Assembly (NCBI RefSeq): GCF_029784165.1
Contig: NC_073695.1
Coordinates: forward strand, 215,563,493 to 215,627,492
Length of the DNA stretch: 64,000 bases
Direction: 5' to 3'
From: Wyeomyia smithii
Taxonomy: Eukaryota; Arthropoda; Insecta; Diptera; Culicidae
Under the pieces are notes generated by a model. The model did not search any database. It had not been told where the DNA came from and worked only from the letters and a program-made list of their open reading frames with translations. The translations under genes and the position numbers were made by a program. Shown in pieces: positions 61,665-64,000 of this stretch. Positions within the stretch are counted from its first letter, which is position 1; every line of letters starts with the position of its first letter.

Positions 61665-63320
61665 TTATAAGCTATTTGTTTCTGAGGTATATATTCTTGT
61701 AAAGGGATTACTAGTTCTACATAAGGTAAGAGTCATCTTTTTCATATCGATTGTGGCATTAAGTGCTTTTAAAATACCTGTACCGATAATTCCACGGAAA
61801 AACGGATGAAATTTGTGAAGTAGGAATTGCCTTTTGAAGTTTATTTTTGGGTAGAAGAAATTTATGTCGATTGCTGATGTGGCATCGAAATTTCCATTAG
61901 CACTTGATATTTGGTTTGCTGAGAAATTATATGGTCTTGAAATGTTATAACTCCAGGCTAGTTTAGGATCAATCAAATTGATATTCGCTCCGGTATCGAT
62001 GAGGAAGGGAAAGTTTCCAATTGTTGTTTTTAGGTTGATGAATGGTAGAACCGGTTTCACCAACTCGGGTTCCATCCTAAAAAAATTGGTTTCTTGAGTT
62101 GCATCAGTTTGATCTATGTTTTCGGGGGGGTGACTATTGCTATCGTATGCATAAAAATCATGATAATCTTCGTACTCTTCAAACTGGTGTTCGGGATATT
62201 GTTTAGCATCTGTTTCGTCATTGGCTTCTACTTCGTTAAATGTTGATGTTCCTTCTATGGGGTGAGCTAGTCTTTTAAAATTTTGTATTTTAGATGATGG
62301 GGGATGTTGGCGTTTGATAGGAAAGGTAGGTCGGTTTCCATAATCTAAAAACCGAGATCGGACACTTTGATCTACCTCCATTGGTTCGGGTCTCGGGAGA
62401 GGCTTCGGTGAATGATTGAAGGAGTTTGGATTGTGTTGGAATCTATTTTGAGGTTGCAAAAATGGATTGAAGTTTGGTTGGAAACGGGGTTGAGGTTGTA
62501 CAAATGGATTCGTGTTATTTCTCTGATTTGATATGAAGGGGTTTCGGTACTGTTGGGGTAAACAAGAATTTTGAAAGTTTCTAGGTGGTGGAGGAGGAAA
62601 GTTTTGGTTACGTGGTGGAATTTTTGGCGGATGTCGAGGCAAGTCTAGCTCTCTGGATTTGGGGATTGAATAATTGGAATGTTCATTTCTGAATGTTGCG
62701 CTTCTCGCATCCATGTTGTAAAAATCTATACAAAATTGGTATGCTTTTGCCAAGCTTGTTGGTGTAGCCGTTTTCAATAACACATTGAGGTGTTTTTCTA
62801 ATCCTCTAATGAATGAATCTAATGCTTTTTCTCGAAAATATGTGGTGTGTGAATCGGCATTTTGACTCATTCTCTCGTCTGTTTTAATTTGGACGATAAT
62901 AGAAGCGAGCAGTTCATTTACTCGGCTGTAATAGCTGCTGAGGCTTTCAGACGGGTGTTTCTTCACTGTCGTCAGTTCAAAGTCCAATGTTTTGATATCT
63001 CTTTTATTTCGATAATAAAGTAAGAGAGTTTCTTTTATTTCGAGCCAATCGTAAGTAATATTATTTGCGTTCAAAATATCTGCGGCTTCACCACGAATTT
63101 TACGTATGACTGTTTTTTCTATAATTGCAACCTGATCTGGGGTTGCGTGTTTTTCCCGATAATGTCGAAAAATATCTTCTACGTCTGTGAGCCATGCAAG
63201 TAATTCTTGTGCTCTACCGTCAAACGGTTGAAGATCTCTTAGAAGATCCGGTATTTTACCTAGTTCGTAGAACTGTTGGTTTGATAATAAGTTCACCGAC
63301 GTGGGTATAGGTGGATTCAT
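61665..63320 (-). CDS. gag-protease polyprotein of errantivirus-like element
   Basis: A 551-codon open frame. Residues 1-225 form a gag-like helical region (RDLQPFDGRAQELLAWLTDV near residue 30, typical of gypsy-group gag). A proline- and asparagine-rich low-complexity segment follows (about 228-330, with PPPPPRNFQ). The C-terminal 110 residues are a retroviral-type aspartic protease with FLIDTGANINLID (DTG at 442-444). Gag would package RNA; the protease would mature the products. The start is ATG 63320 after a 450-bp leader. The frame ends within the protease-RT junction and RT continues in another phase, which could be decay or a frameshift site. Confidence 0.88.
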   Translation of the reverse strand: MNPPIPTSVNLLSNQQFYELGKIPDLLRDLQPFDGRAQELLAWLTDVEDIFRHYREKHATPDQVAIIEKTVIRKIRGEAADILNANNITYDWLEIKETLLLYYRNKRDIKTLDFELTTVKKHPSESLSSYYSRVNELLASIIVQIKTDERMSQNADSHTTYFREKALDSFIRGLEKHLNVLLKTATPTSLAKAYQFCIDFYNMDARSATFRNEHSNYSIPKSRELDLPRHPPKIPPRNQNFPPPPPRNFQNSCLPQQYRNPFISNQRNNTNPFVQPQPRFQPNFNPFLQPQNRFQHNPNSFNHSPKPLPRPEPMEVDQSVRSRFLDYGNRPTFPIKRQHPPSSKIQNFKRLAHPIEGTSTFNEVEANDETDAKQYPEHQFEEYEDYHDFYAYDSNSHPPENIDQTDATQETNFFRMEPELVKPVLPFINLKTTIGNFPFLIDTGANINLIDPKLAWSYNISRPYNFSANQISSANGNFDATSAIDINFFYPKINFKRQFLLHKFHPFFRGIIGTGILKALNATIDMKKMTLTLCRTSNPFTRIYTSETNSL

Positions 63321-63753
63321 TATTCTTGCAAAATAAAAAATTAATCTACTTTTCTTCAGATTTTTTTTAATTTAACACTTATTATTTTTTGCTTTCTTTG
63401 AGGCTCAATTAAACACACTTTTTTATTTCACTATGCCAGCTAGTCTGGACTTTTGTCAGTTGCACTAAAACACTATCACTATTTATTAAAACTATCACTT
63501 ACATGAATGCCAGCATATCTGGACTTTCTTTTCCTGGGTTGACGGGAATCCCTTTATCGTCGGGGGATCGGCAGGCAGATTCTACGAGTTGCTCCTTTTT
63601 CCTAGCGGTACTCGGGACTCTCACATCGATCGGGTGATTACCTCAGTGTCCTGCAGATCGCTTGGTTTCTGGTGTGTGGCTCTTTCCACCGTTGTGATCC
63701 GGCTGCTTTAACCGAATATGAAGATTTTCACACTTTAAAACACTTATACTTTT
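63321..63753 (-). other. leader between primer site and gag
   Basis: Untranslated region of the errantivirus-like element, about 430 bp, with the repeated motif CTATCACTATTTATTAAAAC / AACTATCAC and GCCAG-CTGGAC pairs (63429-63445, 63509-63525). No open frame. Confidence 0.7.
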
Positions 63754-63771
63754 CCCCCTATTCGGGCGCCA
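63754..63771 (-). promoter_or_regulatory. primer binding site, tRNA-Lys type
   Basis: On the minus strand TGGCGCCCGAATAGGGGG overlaps the last T of the LTR. It agrees at 15 of 18 positions with the complement of the tRNA-Lys 3' end used by several retroelements. Confidence 0.75.
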
Positions 63772-64000
63772 GTTAAACACTTGGGTGTTGTTCGGAGTTT
63801 TTAAAAAAGCTACTGACACATTTCACTGCTCAATTAAGACTAACTTTATTAATTCTAACGATTACATTTGTGCCCGCCGTTCGATTCACGTTGGTCAGAA
63901 TATGAACCGCTGACTCCGCATCGCTCGGTGGTGGCTCCGATCGTTCGATTGTCGTCAACCTGCTCGTCGATGGCATTGTCTGAATTGTCAGCAAATTCCT
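63771..64000 (-). repeat. errantivirus-like 5' LTR, partial (230 of about 251 bp)
   Basis: Matches 57162-57391 with substitutions TTTGAC/TTTCAC, CGATAAC/CGATTAC and GCCATT/GCCGTT. The remaining about 21 bp lie outside the window. Confidence 0.95.

Larger units (their letters stand above)
57162..64000 (-). mobile_element. errantivirus-like Ty3/gypsy element with env, right LTR cut by window end
   Basis: A minus-strand element: 5' LTR at 63771 onward, leader with primer site, gag-protease, RT, RNase H, integrase, env, 3' LTR at 57162-57412. LTRs start AGTTAAC and end TTTAACT, the errantivirus type. The LTRs differ at 3 of 230 comparable positions, so insertion is recent relative to its neighbours. 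It landed in the BEL/Pao pol. The target duplication cannot be checked because the right end lies beyond 64000. Confidence 0.93.

Overview
The window looks like repeat-rich, gene-poor nuclear DNA from a culicine mosquito (Aedes/Culex type). The reasons are an ITmD37E-type transposase, several APE-type LINEs of a kind common in mosquitoes, a tRNA-derived SINE, Ty1/copia, BEL/Pao and errantivirus-like LTR elements, Penelope-like elements, long (TA)n tracts and many fold-back MITEs. No host protein-coding gene could be recognised. The best unassigned open frame is a 89-codon one at 38923-39192. Family names rest on motifs read by eye, not on database searches.

Layout. 1-3.7 kb: a heptanucleotide minisatellite, then unassigned sequence. 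3.7-8.9 kb: two broken LINEs in opposite orientations, converging on 6.1-6.4 kb. 9.9 kb: a 90-bp reverse-transcriptase scrap. 12.3-15.2 kb: a (TA)n tract holding a 1.2-kb Penelope-like (PLE) remnant with about 180-bp inverted ends, followed by a 1.3-kb inverted-repeat element and a second (TA)n tract. 15.5-16.2 kb: a pogo-like MITE inside a second inverted repeat. 18.9-19.2 kb: a fold-back MITE. 22.1-25.0 kb: a degenerate copia element interrupted by a 799-bp sequence that recurs almost unchanged at 26.8-27.6 kb. 29.6-35.3 kb: a LINE split by a 4,473-bp hAT element that itself carries two smaller hAT-type insertions. 35.5-36.8 kb: a fold-back element and a dead ITmD37E transposon. 39.6-43.9 kb: a deep nest of copia, fold-back element, CAGGGTGGCCAC-ended element and piggyBac-type MITE. 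43.9-46.3 kb: a fourth LINE. 47.2-48.3 kb: a second PLE remnant with an 11-bp target duplication. 49.2-49.4 kb: a SINE with a 13-bp target duplication. 52.9-54.2 kb: a large fold-back element. 55.8-64 kb: a BEL/Pao remnant interrupted by a MITE and then by an env-bearing Ty3/gypsy errantivirus-like element, whose second LTR runs off the window.

The genes do not form a host pathway; they are parts of mobile elements. The errantivirus-like copy is the youngest large element: its two LTRs differ at 3 of 230 comparable positions. Its gag-protease frame is long and open, but pol is broken at several points and env carries one in-frame stop. All other transposases and reverse transcriptases seen are decayed. 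The most interesting candidates are hammerhead-ribozyme-like folds in the inverted terminal repeats of the two Penelope-like remnants. Both remnants keep only the GIY-YIG endonuclease end of the element.
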